A stretch of 64,000 nucleotides of DNA. Source: Skeletonema tropicum. Lineage: Eukaryota; Bacillariophyta; Thalassiosirophyceae; Thalassiosirales; Thalassiosiraceae. The position numbers were made by a program, and so were the translations under genes. This document shows positions 19,179 to 29,783 of the stretch, piece after piece. Within the stretch, counting starts at the first letter, position 1. The number at the start of each line of letters is the position of its first letter. Location of the stretch: contig CM074140.1 of NCBI GenBank assembly GCA_037178625.1, positions 1,426,001 through 1,490,000 on the forward strand, written 5' to 3'. The notes below the pieces were generated by a model. The model was not told the origin of the DNA and searched no databases. It saw only the letters and a list, made by a program, of their open reading frames with translations.

Positions 19179-21419
19179 TTACACGTCAAAGAATGGACCA
19201 AACCCTTCGCAAATCGCACAGCCCTTGGGCAAAAACTGGTTGCATTCATCAGCAGTCTTGACGGGAATGCAAAATTGTTCACGCTCTCTAGTGAACTTTT
19301 CTTCCAAATCAGAAGCAAATGACTCTGACTGAACAAAAATTTCTTGTTCCGCTTCATAAAAGCTACTACGCAGCCACATATTCCAGGATCCAGAGCATGC
19401 CCACTTCGAGTCTACCACTAAATACTTTGAGTGCAGAAAAGGAGGCACATTTCCATCTTTCACTGCAGCAACGTACAGCTGGACATCTGGAGCCACGGTG
19501 AGCATCCTTTTCAACGATCGCATTAGATCCACTTGTCCAGTTCTGAGATCACAAGAATGGAGCGAATTTGAAATGATGTTGACTTTGACCCCACGGTCTG
19601 TGGCCTGCTTGAACGCCTGTGAAACAACCTCAGATACATTGAAATGACCCATACACATGTAAATCGACTCGGATGCGCTGTTGATAGCACCCAATACACA
19701 TCGTAGAATCACATCTTCTCCCGACGAACAAGGTGTGGACGGCACAAAGAGAATCTTTGCCTCGTGGCCGGCAATAATATCAGGCTCTGTTACTGACTCC
19801 CAATGTCCATTGTTGCAAGCAACATACAGCTGCTCATCCTCGCACTCTTTCTTCTCTTCGTTATCAGAAATAGATCCAGCACCAGCAAGGTACACTCCAA
19901 CATCGGGTGTCATTGCTGTCCACATACTATCAAAATGAGCTGAGTACATCCCAGCCACCTGTCCTTGGATGACAAAGTCCGTATCCAACGAGCCGGGCCT
20001 TGGCGCAACGTTGCTACCTCCAGCGACTACCTTTCCATACTTACTATTTCCGTCGAAGATGTGACATTTGCCATGATTCTTAATGCGATAACCACAAGCC
20101 TTGTCTCTCGCAAACCAATATCGAGCTTCGATGTTAGTTCCAGATGTCAGATTGAAGAACTCTCGAACGAGTTCAGTAGCTGAGCGGAACTTCTTAGCTC
20201 CACGAATATATGCTGGACTGCCTTCTGGCAAAAGAAGAGGATCTTCGCATTCGATGCTGGATGAATCCATGGGCATTTGCAAGCATTGACTTTCGAGGAT
20301 TGCCAGCTCAAACAAGACTCTAACTTTGACTCCTCTCGCTGCAACGTACGGTAAGAGGTCCAGCAGAATATATTTTGCTTGTGGATCGGTGTAGAAGAGG
20401 TAACAGATGGAGATATCAACTGTAGGAAATAAAATGTCAGCATCAACAAATGCAAATGTGACCGCATAGAAAAAATCATACTTCTACTCACTTGTTGATG
20501 TAGTTGCCAAAGCTGCTTGAATGTATGCATTTAGGTATGTATCAGTTGTCAGCAAGCGGATCGAGGAGTCGATATATAGACAATCCATTGTGTCTGGGTG
20601 AGGGCATGTGTCATTGGAGAATGCCTCATTCCACAAACGAGTGATGGCTGGCTGAGTGCGAAGACAGTTACTTGCTTCTCTTGCCATCACTTGTTCAAGC
20701 ACTTGGTTGCATAAATGTTTCATAGCATTTTGATTTGGTCTCCAGCGACCAATGCAGCTGCAGTAGCTTTCCCGTTCTTCTTCAGTGTCGCATGTTTCAT
20801 AATCTAGTCTTTTCTGCCATGCTGATTTGATTTGCTTAAAAAGTTCAAGAGCAGATTCTGGACTTGGCAATGGTATATCACCCCTGGTTGCATTCACAGA
20901 ATCAAGTGTCTCGTACTGTGGAAAGCTTCCAATCTGCTTCCATGGAAGGTCAGTGTCAATGCAATCGAATCCAGGTGAGACTCCAGCTGATCTATCACTC
21001 AAAGTGGATAGCTCTGTAATAAGATTATCCAGCAAATCGATGCATGTTGCCTTATCTGAACCGATTGTTGTCCTGGCCATAACAGATTCAAGCACTCCTT
21101 GTGAACAAGCTGAGTGATGCTGGCATTGCTGTTGCTGCACTGTCTCGAAGTGCTGAGCAACAATGGATTCCTCTCCTCCCAAATCCTTTTGTACTTGTGT
21201 AGTGTCAGTGGTGACTTCGCTCACATTAGCTGCTGCAGCAGCCGCAGAGACTACCAAAGCAGTAGCTAGGTTGGCAGCAGCCACAGTTGTAGCAGCAACG
21301 GTTGTAGCAGCTGCAACGGGAAGGACAACTGCCAAAGCAGCAGCCTCACCTCTCACATCATCGGTCGTTTCTGCAGCCGCAGTATCGACAACCGGAAGGA
21401 CGACTGCTGTAAATTCCAT
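19179..21419 (-). CDS. Phospholipase D superfamily protein, two exons
   Basis: Exon 1 runs 21419-20492 and exon 2 20419-19179, with a 72-bp intron bounded by GTGAGT and TACAG; the join gives about 722 residues. Two catalytic HKD motifs are seen in exon 2: H-G-K-C-H-I-F-D and H-S-K-Y-L-V-V-D, each followed by the usual small-residue segment (G-G-S-N and S-G-S-W-N). This is the layout of PLD3/4-like and related PLD-family phosphodiesterases. The N-terminal 80 residues are an Ala/Val/Thr-rich hydrophobic low-complexity tract that may be a signal or anchor. A middle Cys-containing region precedes the catalytic part. Substrate is unknown (phospholipid or nucleic acid). The 3' end sits next to the gamma-tubulin 3' end, so the two genes converge. 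Confidence 0.82.
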
Positions 21420-22041
21420 CTTCTTCGATCAAGCAAAAGTGTTCGAACAATGCTCTTCCACCAGCGGCGAAAAATAATGAGCAACAGTTCTCGTTCACAA
21501 CTCGGGTCAAGGAATGCTTGCCTCCATCGAGGCGTGCGTATCTGTTGCTGCATGATCGTCACACGGAGTATACTGAGCAACTGCCACTCCGAACAAAAAT
21601 TCTGCCTAGATAGGGAGACGAAAAAGCATCATGGTTGCCTTGTTTGTGATGCTTGATGGGAATCAGAAATAGCCCGTCCTAGCGCGCAATTATTTATCTG
21701 GACACTGACAGGAATCTGGAATCCTGTGATGAAGTTCTCATTGCTGGACACGGAACAAACACGAACGTAAGTAGGTGCCTTGAGGAATCTGGAATCTTTT
21801 GCTGAACTACTAACTTCATGCACGCATGGGTTGAGTTGGAGTGCTGGAAGAGGCTGGAAGTTCGGAGTCGAAGATAATGAAGTTGAAGAACATCAGTCCC
21901 TCTGTATCCATACTTACTAACACCTTTTCTTTTTAGCTAAGTAGATTATTTTAGTTATAGATAGATAGATTATTTTAGTTGCTACTCAGTGCCTACATAA
22001 TACTATTACATACTCCTACAAACTAAGTCTAAGTGGAATTC
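21420..22041. other. Gap with no supported gene
   Basis: Upstream of the PLD gene. Near 21945-21985 a 15-base TAGATTATTTTAGTT unit occurs twice around a short ATAG repeat. Nothing else can be supported. Confidence 0.4.
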
Positions 22042-23814
22042 TCATCCAAACATCGCATGAATGCCTTCTGGACTTTGAAAGATAAGTCCATGATCATGAC
22101 CAACATTCTTTACAACGTGACGCTTGTGCACTTTTGTAGACTCTCCACTACTCCTACCACAGGTGTCTACTTCTCTGTTCCGTAATTGGAGTGCTGCAAA
22201 GAATCTTTCGCTTCTTTCCCTCCTTGATGGACCTTGATACCCGTCCTCTTTTCCCTGCCCACAAATTTGACTGCCTAGAGTTTCAACATCTCGCTGACCT
22301 GATAAGTACACAACATCTCGAGATGCGTATCTACAAAAGAGTTCCGAACTATCACCGCGACTAATCAATTTCTGAACATTGCTGATAAAGTATGGCGCAG
22401 GAACTCTCAAGTTTTCGTCAAGTCCCCATTCGTATCTGTTGTACTCTTTGCAGCCATCTTCTTCAGCTGCTGATGGCGGTCGTAATTGATACTTATCAAA
22501 TGGAGTAAGAGTGCCATCATTTTCAGCAGGACTCATTACCTCGTCGTCGGCTTCGGCAGCTTGATCCGAAAGGGCAAAGTATCGCCTGTTGTCAAGGTAA
22601 GCAAATGATCTTGGATTGGCTACAACAACACGAACATGTGGTAAGTCCGTTTCGGCCCATCGATTAGCGAACTGACCATCTCCGAAGCACCAACTATTTG
22701 ACGACAGTGCCCAACGTTGGACAAACTGACCACCTGCGCTATGTCCTACAACGACAACTCTTTCCAGATTGGGAAAATGCTTTCTGTTACAAAGATGTTC
22801 CAATAACACGTCCATGGCAGCGAAGGAGCTCATTGTTGTGCTATATTTCACGTCAGGCTTGGACTCGGCACCGTATCGGAAAGTGTGAGGAATCGGGTGG
22901 CGATCATCCCACTGAATATAAGGAAGGGCCGAAGAAGAAGAAGTAGGAGCATTATCTTCAGGTGCCATGAACCAAGGCGCAACGACAAGCACATCTTCTT
23001 TAGAAAGCATTCGACGTTGATCCTTTGTCGTGAGCATCTGATTCTTTGATACGTCTGCCACAACTGCTGTTAATGCACATAGATATGTGCCTGCATCTCT
23101 CCCACTTCCATGCACGCCAATAACAGCTGTTGTGATATCTGAATTCACTCGATCATCATCTGCAGTGAACTGACCCATATTCGAGTAGTACGCTAGTTGT
23201 CCAATATATTGTTCCTTTAAATCGTTCTTCATAACTGATGATGAATTCTTGTAGGCAAGAGCTGCTGACAATGGAATCGGAAGGCCGTATACATCAACAC
23301 CGTCCTTTGTAAACGACTCGCATGCACGATAGCGAGGCATAGTCTCATATTTGTTATTGATTGGTCGACCCTGATTGTCGATTGGGTTTTCATTAGAATT
23401 CATCTTGCAATAATTTCCTTCCACACCATGAGTATTAAATCTTCTCGATGCATGGATTTGATCTGATTGCTGTCGCAAAAAGGAAGGATCAGGTGAAATA
23501 GAGGCACATTCATACCCTACCGCACAACCAGTTCCTCCTGTATAATATGATGTGCTCGTTGCTACATCGTCATCTTCAAAATGAGGACAGCATGGACCCT
23601 GCGGATATCGAGTAGACCAACTTATCAAGCAGGAATATCCTACAATAACCTCTGCCTCCGTTTTAGACATGAATGTTGGACAGCAGCTCGTTGATGGTGG
23701 ACAGAACAGGTTCATTTCGGCATCACACAAAACAGGGCTTTCGGCATCATATGCTAACAACGAGCCAGCCGCGGCAGCAGCCACCGTGGTGAACAGCAGC
23801 TTGCTCCTCATCAT
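22042..23814 (-). CDS. Secreted alpha/beta hydrolase with Cys-rich N-terminal domain
   Basis: A single exon of 590 residues starts at the ATG at 23814. Residues 1-20 form a signal peptide. Residues about 28-105 are Cys-rich (paired C-C twice, resembling a granulin-like spacing), followed by the hydrolase: V-I-G-V-H-G-S-G-R-D near residue 220 as an oxyanion-hole region, G-H-S-A-G-G near residue 358 as the nucleophile elbow with Ser as nucleophile, and N-V-G-H-D-H near residue 574 with the likely catalytic His. The protein should be extracellular or vacuolar and act on an ester or similar substrate; the substrate cannot be told. Acidic low-complexity loops separate the blocks. Confidence 0.82.
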   Translation of the reverse strand: MMRSKLLFTTVAAAAAGSLLAYDAESPVLCDAEMNLFCPPSTSCCPTFMSKTEAEVIVGYSCLISWSTRYPQGPCCPHFEDDDVATSTSYYTGGTGCAVGYECASISPDPSFLRQQSDQIHASRRFNTHGVEGNYCKMNSNENPIDNQGRPINNKYETMPRYRACESFTKDGVDVYGLPIPLSAALAYKNSSSVMKNDLKEQYIGQLAYYSNMGQFTADDDRVNSDITTAVIGVHGSGRDAGTYLCALTAVVADVSKNQMLTTKDQRRMLSKEDVLVVAPWFMAPEDNAPTSSSSALPYIQWDDRHPIPHTFRYGAESKPDVKYSTTMSSFAAMDVLLEHLCNRKHFPNLERVVVVGHSAGGQFVQRWALSSNSWCFGDGQFANRWAETDLPHVRVVVANPRSFAYLDNRRYFALSDQAAEADDEVMSPAENDGTLTPFDKYQLRPPSAAEEDGCKEYNRYEWGLDENLRVPAPYFISNVQKLISRGDSSELFCRYASRDVVYLSGQRDVETLGSQICGQGKEDGYQGPSRRERSERFFAALQLRNREVDTCGRSSGESTKVHKRHVVKNVGHDHGLIFQSPEGIHAMFG

Positions 23815-23936
23815 TGGTAAGGCGATATGGGCAGTATACGTTGGCCTCTTCTTCTTCTTCTTCTTGCTATTGAGTTGCGTTGAGCGTTGTCACTATATAT
23901 CCTTTTGCCTACTCGGAAAAATTTTGGGCGTCGAAT

Positions 23937-24182
23937 ATGGGCGGTTGCAATCGACTTGCTGCGTTGTTCTGTCTCGTAATGATTGCTGCGGTAGGAGCCC
24001 GGTATGTTGTGTCCGTCGGATTTGCTGCGTTGAGATATTTGTTGCAAAAAACACACGATAGTTTGCTGGCGATGGTCGGCGGCAGAGATCAGCAGGGGCG
24101 GGGGGCTAATATAATTAATAGCAGTAAGTCTCCCGGAGGCATGAGGTTAACAGCTATGAGCGTCGGTAGTTATGCTAGTTAA
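23937..24182 (+). CDS. Small putative membrane protein
   Basis: An 81-residue frame from the ATG at 23937 opens with a hydrophobic segment of about 30 residues (C-L-V-M-I-A-A-V-G-A core) and ends in a Gly/Ser-rich tail. It is divergent from the hydrolase gene and 123 bp from its start. No family is recognised; it may be a chance frame in the promoter region. Confidence 0.25.
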   Translation: MGGCNRLAALFCLVMIAAVGARYVVSVGFAALRYLLQKTHDSLLAMVGGRDQQGRGANIINSSKSPGGMRLTAMSVGSYAS

Positions 24183-24281
24183 GCGCCATGGTGAAGGTGT
24201 CAATTTTGGATTTTTGTATGTTGTCAAAAAAGGTGTGTCGAACATCCCAAGGGTAAATAAATGAACATCCAACATTCGGGA

Positions 24282-25182
24282 TAGCGTAATGGAATTTCAA
24301 AAGGGTGAAATTTCACTACTGCAACTTTCGTGAAATTTACAGGGTGAAAGTTGCACCAATTTTGGCCAACAATGAAATTTCACAAAAATTCTGGCGCGAA
24401 CGGATGGTACTGAACCAACACGTAGCACAAAAATAACCTAAGACCCTTCATTCCACCAACCTGATGTGTTTCCTCTGTGACCCAAACTCTCGTGTGTGGA
24501 GGGAGTTGTTCTACCTGCAGACTAACAAGGCTGCGCTCGTAAGGAAGATGATCGAGTGGTATGTGCCTTTGGGTGAAGATGGTTCTGATGAGATGCGGAG
24601 GAGAGTTAAAAAGGATTTTGAGGACTTTGATACTCAAAACAATGACTGGTTTCATTCTTTTGACGTTCCACTTCCATCGCTTCCATCTTTGGAACAGCTG
24701 CAACAGAACAACAAGTCTTTTAGTATCAAAAATGTGGTACAGTATGTGGAATCAACTGGTGCTATTTCTGGTCGCATCACGTGGTTTGAATGTTATGCAG
24801 GATCATCTGACTTCTATCGATTGGTTGCTAAGCCTCTAATGTCTATGGGAACTGTCGGATCGATGGATTGTGAGCGTAGGGCCAAACCTCTGAAGAACAG
24901 CATTCTTGTGAAGGATAGGAATAGGATGAAGGATCCAACTGGTGTTGCACTTCTTCGAGGGAAGGAAAACCTCCGTCATATCATGGATGCGAAGAAGATG
25001 CTTGGAAAGAAGCTTGCTGACAGTCTCTCTTAGAGTGATGTGTTGACTGCAGAGTGCAAAGTATTACGACTATCTCAGGATAAGGTAGAGTGAAATTTAA
25101 TCCCTTGAAATTTCTGAAATTTCTGAAATTTCAACCTGCAATTTTCAACCCCCTCCAAAAATGGTGAAATTCCATTACGCTA
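24282..25182 (+). mobile_element. hAT-family transposon, non-autonomous, 901 bp
   Basis: Terminal inverted repeats of 18 bases are perfect: TAGCGTAATGGAATTTCA at 24282 and its reverse complement ending at 25182. The 8-base target duplication ATTCGGGA is intact at 24274-24281 and 25183-25190, the length expected for hAT elements. Subterminal GAAATTTC motifs recur on both sides. The only coding part is the C-terminal end of a transposase, so the element lacks a full catalytic domain and would depend on another copy. Confidence 0.93.
24464..25033 (+). pseudogene. hAT transposase C-terminal fragment
   Basis: A 189-residue frame from the ATG at 24464 ends in a region like the hAT C-terminal dimerisation domain: W-F-E near the front, L-V-A-K-P-L-M-S-M, then G-S-M-D-C-E-R-R and a D-R-N-R-M segment. 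The N-terminal BED finger and the RNase-H-like catalytic core are absent. The frame is intact, so it may still be translated. Confidence 0.7.
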
Positions 25183-25521
25183 ATTCGGGATCAATTTATA
25201 TTTTTTTACACGTTTGGGTACCATAAAAGATTTTTTACATACGATTTTTGCTTTTACTAGCGGTCGTAAGTTCAAGTACATACTAGTAAATCGAGATGTG
25301 AAAATCTACCCAAACGTGTAAAAAAATAAATTGATCCCGAATGTGTCGTATCGCTCTTTTCTCGCTTTATGTATCATCAGCGCAAACTCACGATTCACGA
25401 TGAATGATGTGTCGCGCAAATCCTCCAAATGCTCTTCAACTTACTAGAAGATGAATGATGTACATAATATGTTAGTTGGCTTGCTCCTGTTGTATTGTGG
25501 TCCGTAACAGTTTATATTTAT

Positions 25522-26820
25522 ATGATGCAATCCTTTCTGCTGTCGCTGTTACAGCTGCTGTCGCTGCCGGCGGCGGCTCTTGCATTTGCACCTGTAAAAC
25601 TTTCAAAATTGGCTTCCTCTAGGAGTCGGACCACTCAACACGTGTTATCCATGGCCGGCGGAGAGGGAATAGATAATATTATTGACAATAATGGCCTCAC
25701 TCGGCGTGAAGTGTTCCAATCTACAGCCAGAGTAGCAGCAATTGCATCAGCTATATCTGCAGCTGCGCCACCATCGCCTGCATTTGCCGTAACCAGCAGC
25801 GGCACAGAGACAGTAACAACAACTCAAACGCAAACCATCGTTTCAAACACTTTATGTGATCCAGCAGTGTCTACATGGGTCAAAAATGATCGTACCATTC
25901 ATATATTAGGCACAGCACACATCTCTTCCGCATCTGCCGAGTTGGCAGGGAAAATGGTGAGAGAAATCAAACCCAACGTGGTGTTCGTTGAACTAGATGC
26001 TAAAAGAGTGTCTCGAGCTGGTATTGGCGGCAGTAGCAGTAGCAGTAGCAGCAGCAGCAGCAGCAGCAATACAAACGCTGTAGCGAGTAGTAACGAAAGT
26101 ACTGCTGACTCCATGACATCTAGTAGTGTCACAGCTGCGGCGGTAGAAACAGAGGTTATATCGACTCCTTCAAATGAAGCTCCTCAACGCAAGATAGAAA
26201 TCTCAAATCCTTTAGTAAATGTTGGATCTAAGTACGTTGGGAATGCTGTCAAGGGAATGTACACAAAATTAGAAAGTGAAGGTTTCAAGGCTGGAGATGA
26301 ATTCATCAACTCGGTCAGGGAAGGACTTGCAATCGGTTCCACGATCGTATTGGGAGATCGGGATGTCGAAGTCACTCTAAAACGTCTTACACAGGCACTG
26401 GCAAAGACCGACATACGCAAGTTGTTATCATCAGATTCTGAAGTTGAAAAGAGTATGGAAGGTCTTCTACCCGAACAGATGAAAACGAATATGAAGCAAC
26501 AAACGTCTGATTCTGTAACCATGGGCGTTGATGATGCAACGTTTAACAGTTTTGTAGAAACGATGAAAGCGAAGGAAAATGTTAAGAAGATAATGGGTGC
26601 GTTGAAAGAGACAGCTCCAGAAATCTACCAGGCCATGGTTGCCGAACGAGATATCTACATGGCACGTGGATTGGATGAGCTCGGAATGAATGTCAAGAGT
26701 GGAAGTAGCGTTGAAACAACTGTCGCGGTAATGGGAATGGCTCACGTTGACGGCGTTGAAACTTATTTGGCTACGAATGGTTGGAAAGACATGTCTTATC
26801 CGTGCCCGGCTAAAATATAA
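25522..26820 (+). CDS. TraB family protein, plastid-targeted
   Basis: The ATG at 25522 opens a 432-residue protein. A signal peptide ends in A-A-A-L-A-F-A-P, the classic diatom plastid-import motif. A second hydrophobic A-rich stretch near residues 70-90 suggests further sorting to the thylakoid. The TraB domain begins with I-H-I-L-G-T-A-H-I-S and F-V-E-L-D-A-K-R, and ends with V-A-V-M-G-M-A-H-V-D-G-V. A poly-Ser run encoded by an AGC microsatellite (about 26032-26070) sits in the domain. TraB-like proteins are related to the Tiki/EreA/ChaN fold; their plastid role is not established. It converges with phosphoglucomutase, with 25 bp between stops. Confidence 0.85.
   Translation: MMQSFLLSLLQLLSLPAAALAFAPVKLSKLASSRSRTTQHVLSMAGGEGIDNIIDNNGLTRREVFQSTARVAAIASAISAAAPPSPAFAVTSSGTETVTTTQTQTIVSNTLCDPAVSTWVKNDRTIHILGTAHISSASAELAGKMVREIKPNVVFVELDAKRVSRAGIGGSSSSSSSSSSSSNTNAVASSNESTADSMTSSSVTAAAVETEVISTPSNEAPQRKIEISNPLVNVGSKYVGNAVKGMYTKLESEGFKAGDEFINSVREGLAIGSTIVLGDRDVEVTLKRLTQALAKTDIRKLLSSDSEVEKSMEGLLPEQMKTNMKQQTSDSVTMGVDDATFNSFVETMKAKENVKKIMGALKETAPEIYQAMVAERDIYMARGLDELGMNVKSGSSVETTVAVMGMAHVDGVETYLATNGWKDMSYPCPAKI
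26032..26070. repeat. AGC/AGT microsatellite encoding poly-Ser
   Basis: Thirteen or so AGC/AGT triplets in a row lie inside the TraB-like gene and encode serine. Confidence 0.85.
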
Positions 26821-26845
26821 TCGCCTACGGCTTTTTTCTCTTAAT

Positions 26846-28777
26846 TTACGTGATCACAGTAGGAGCTTCTCTTCCCGTTGTCTTCTCCATTTGTACCAAC
26901 CTCAATGCTTCGTCGGCTAGATCCTTTAGCGCCACTGGAGCAGATATTCCGTGCTTTGTGGTGTCTTTCTCGAATTGCTCCAAATACATGCGGATAGTGG
27001 CTCCAGCAGAGCCGGTTCCACTCAACCTGAAAACAACACGTGCAGGATCTCCCGAAGGTCCCAACTCGAAGTTGAGGATTAGGCCTTGCTTTGAAGTTTC
27101 AGAGCCGTCGACAGGGTCTGTGTAGCTGAATTCGACGGCATCAACGAACTTGATGTTTTCATCACCAGATTCCACAGATGATGCATCACCATTCACAAAG
27201 TTATCTCTGATAATATCCATCACTTGGTTTGCAGCGTCTGAGTCTACCCCTTCATAGTCGTATCGGCAGTAGAAGTGGCGGCCGTACTTGGCCCAATGTT
27301 TTTTCACAATATCGGATACCCCAACTAACGCTTCGCCTTCGCTGACTCCCTCATTGGCCTTCGAAAGGATGCTCATCCAAGCTAATACTGCCCATAGGCC
27401 ATCCTTCTCACGTACATGATCAGATCCAGTTCCAAACGACTCTTCACCACAAATGAAAGGAGTGTAATCTTTACCATCAAAGCTCTCTTTCGAACTCATC
27501 AAATTTCCAAAGAACTTCCAACCAGTCGGTGTTACAAAGCATGGGATGTTGCGTGCTTCGGCAACAACATCCAAGGCTGCAGACGATGGCATAGACCTTG
27601 CTACGCCATTGAGACCACTTGCTGCAAACTGTGGAATGGCCTCATAGTTGTCGCAAATTAGAGCCATGCTGTCCGAGGGAGTAACAAAGAATCCAGCTCC
27701 TGCAATAAGATTGCGGTCGCCATCACCATCGTTGGCTGCTCCAAGCATCGGAAGCGTGGATGCATCAATCGATGAGTCGGCACTTCCATCACTCGTTAGA
27801 CCCATTTTCTTCACAAGTTCAGATGCATACGTCAAGTTAGGGTCTGGATGACACTTTCCAAAGTCTGGAAGAGGATTGCAACGCATTAACGATGATTCAG
27901 GCAAACCAAGCTCTTCTACCAATACACGTTGGGCGAATTTTCCTCCAGCACCGTGCATACCGTCGAAAAGGATTGAAAACCCAGACGATCCAAATTTGCG
28001 TAGTTGATCAAAGTCAAAGCATGATTTCAGAGCATCAAGGTAGTTTTGAAATGGGTCAATGATTGTCACGGCGGACGTAGGTGTGAGTTGGTATTTGGTG
28101 CCTACAGGTGCATTGAGATCAATGTCAGGCGAATCAGCAACAGTTTTGTAGGATGAAATCTCAAGTGTCTTTTTGTAGAGTGTTTCAGTAAACTTTTCGT
28201 CAGCAGGTTGACCCAAGCCTTCATTGTACTTGATACCAAAGTCTTCACCAGGGCCACCAGGGTTATGACTTGCAGTCAATACAATACCTCCTTGAGCTAT
28301 TCCTTGACCATCTTCACCACCTCCCGATTCTGTACGCCTACGAATAACAGCACTCACAGCAGGCGTCGACATGATACCCCCTTGAGGAATCCAAATGTTT
28401 GCAATACCATTCGCAGCACATATATTCGAAATTGTTTGAATAGCTTCGTCATTATAGTAACGTCCATCTCCTGCCACGACGATTGTATCAAGCATCTTTC
28501 CACCATTGGAGTCAACAGCTGTGTCGATCAAACTTTGAATGAAATTCTCCACATAATGCTTCTCTTGCCACACTTCAACCTTCTTTCTCAAGCCGGAAGT
28601 TCCTGGACGCATCCCTTCGATGGGAGTTGTTGGGATGACTACTACTTCATCGGTTGTTGTTGAGCTCATTTGCACTCCATTTCTTGTGGAGGAAACTCCA
28701 AACGGGCGAGCAAATGCATCTGCGGGAGCAGCAGCAAGTACTGCGGCGGCAAAAGCAATAGCTGTGTTGAACTTCAT
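26846..28777 (-). CDS. PGM: Phosphoglucomutase, plastid-targeted
   Basis: A single exon of 643 residues starts at the ATG at 28777. The N-terminus is a signal peptide ending in A-D-A-F-A-R-P, a plastid-import motif. Catalytic landmarks of the alpha-phosphohexomutase family are present: T-A-S-H-N-P-G-G with the phospho-serine near residue 174, the Mg-binding D-G-D-G-D-R loop near 352, the sugar-binding G-E-E-S-F-G-T-G-S-D-H loop near 450, and the phosphate-binding R-L-S-G-T-G-S-A-G-A-T loop near 590. It interconverts glucose-1-phosphate and glucose-6-phosphate, linking hexose phosphates to storage glucan and nucleotide-sugar synthesis. Two other isoforms usually exist in diatoms, so plastid location is inferred from the leader only. 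Confidence 0.95.
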   Translation of the reverse strand: MKFNTAIAFAAAVLAAAPADAFARPFGVSSTRNGVQMSSTTTDEVVVIPTTPIEGMRPGTSGLRKKVEVWQEKHYVENFIQSLIDTAVDSNGGKMLDTIVVAGDGRYYNDEAIQTISNICAANGIANIWIPQGGIMSTPAVSAVIRRRTESGGGEDGQGIAQGGIVLTASHNPGGPGEDFGIKYNEGLGQPADEKFTETLYKKTLEISSYKTVADSPDIDLNAPVGTKYQLTPTSAVTIIDPFQNYLDALKSCFDFDQLRKFGSSGFSILFDGMHGAGGKFAQRVLVEELGLPESSLMRCNPLPDFGKCHPDPNLTYASELVKKMGLTSDGSADSSIDASTLPMLGAANDGDGDRNLIAGAGFFVTPSDSMALICDNYEAIPQFAASGLNGVARSMPSSAALDVVAEARNIPCFVTPTGWKFFGNLMSSKESFDGKDYTPFICGEESFGTGSDHVREKDGLWAVLAWMSILSKANEGVSEGEALVGVSDIVKKHWAKYGRHFYCRYDYEGVDSDAANQVMDIIRDNFVNGDASSVESGDENIKFVDAVEFSYTDPVDGSETSKQGLILNFELGPSGDPARVVFRLSGTGSAGATIRMYLEQFEKDTTKHGISAPVALKDLADEALRLVQMEKTTGREAPTVIT

Positions 28778-29783
28778 GCTTCCTCTTCAGAATATTACTT
28801 TGTGGTGTTACCGACGCTTGCTTTAGGTAGCAAGGAAACGAAGTGTCACCGAGCTACTTCTACGTAGCATGCATGCAAGAGTTGCCGCTGATCGCACTCA
28901 TCTTGCAATTTGAAAAAAGCAAGATTTGCTTCCACTTTACTTCCACGCACGAAGCCCGCCAAAATCCTCCAGATCGGGACGGAGTCCACTTTAATTGACA
29001 CTAAAAGAGGAGCAGAAGGCTCAGCATCACGACGGTTTTATGGTGATCATAACGTCTTGCCATATTACCTATGACGAATTTAATGATTACGTTTATGTGC
29101 GTCAGCCTAAAATGGGGTAAAAGAGAGGAAAGAAGACGAGAGGCGTTAGGTTAAATCACGCTTCGCGTGAACCGAGGTGGGCAGCAGGCAAAATGATGTG
29201 TGCCATGAAATTGGGAACTTTCTCGGAACTTCAGAGTCGTGGGCACAAATAACAGAATCTGAAGAATCTGTTTTTGAGTAGAACTAATACGTATCTATAA
29301 TCTGACGAGATAATTCTTTATTAGTCATACGCTAATGTTTTCTACAAGGAGTTTCGAAGAAGCCCGCGCCCGCCTGCGCGTCGCTCAATTGAAACTGCAC
29401 ACACGGACTTGGCTCGCGAATGAATCCCCTCTCACAAAATTTTTTTCAATTCAACTTATTCAAGTCATTGCAACCGATTGTGAGGCCCAACTTGGCCGTC
29501 GACAACATCGCTATCATCAGCAACTTTCTGGTTACCAACCACTAATTCGTATTCTCTTCCTGCAACGGCTTTTACTCTCTTCAATTGGGCTAAATGTGCA
29601 CCGAGGACGTTCTGTTCAATCCTTCTTTACCCCAACGAACACACTACGTGTGCTACTTCAAAGCTTGGCCTGAAGCTTTTATTACTACTCCCTCACCGAC
29701 GTCAGTCAACTATAATTGCCGTGAGTTAGAGTGAAAAGATCAAAATAATATCAAAATCTAATACACATCTCAAAGAGGAAACC
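28778..29783. other. Divergent promoter region between phosphoglucomutase and MATE genes
   Basis: A 112-codon frame at 29335-29673 has no recognised domain and probably lies in the 5' untranslated region of the MATE gene. Otherwise nothing is seen. Confidence 0.4.

Larger units (their letters stand above)
24272..25344. mobile_element. Foldback/MITE-like element split by a hAT insertion
   Basis: The left end (ACATTCGGGA at 24272-24281, continuing at 25191 after the hAT element) and right end (to 25344) form an inverted repeat of about 40 bases, from ACATTCGGGATC through the T-run to CACGTTTGGGTA, differing by a 2-base gap. Without the hAT element and one copy of the duplication the unit is 164 bp. 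No own target duplication is clear. Confidence 0.75.
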
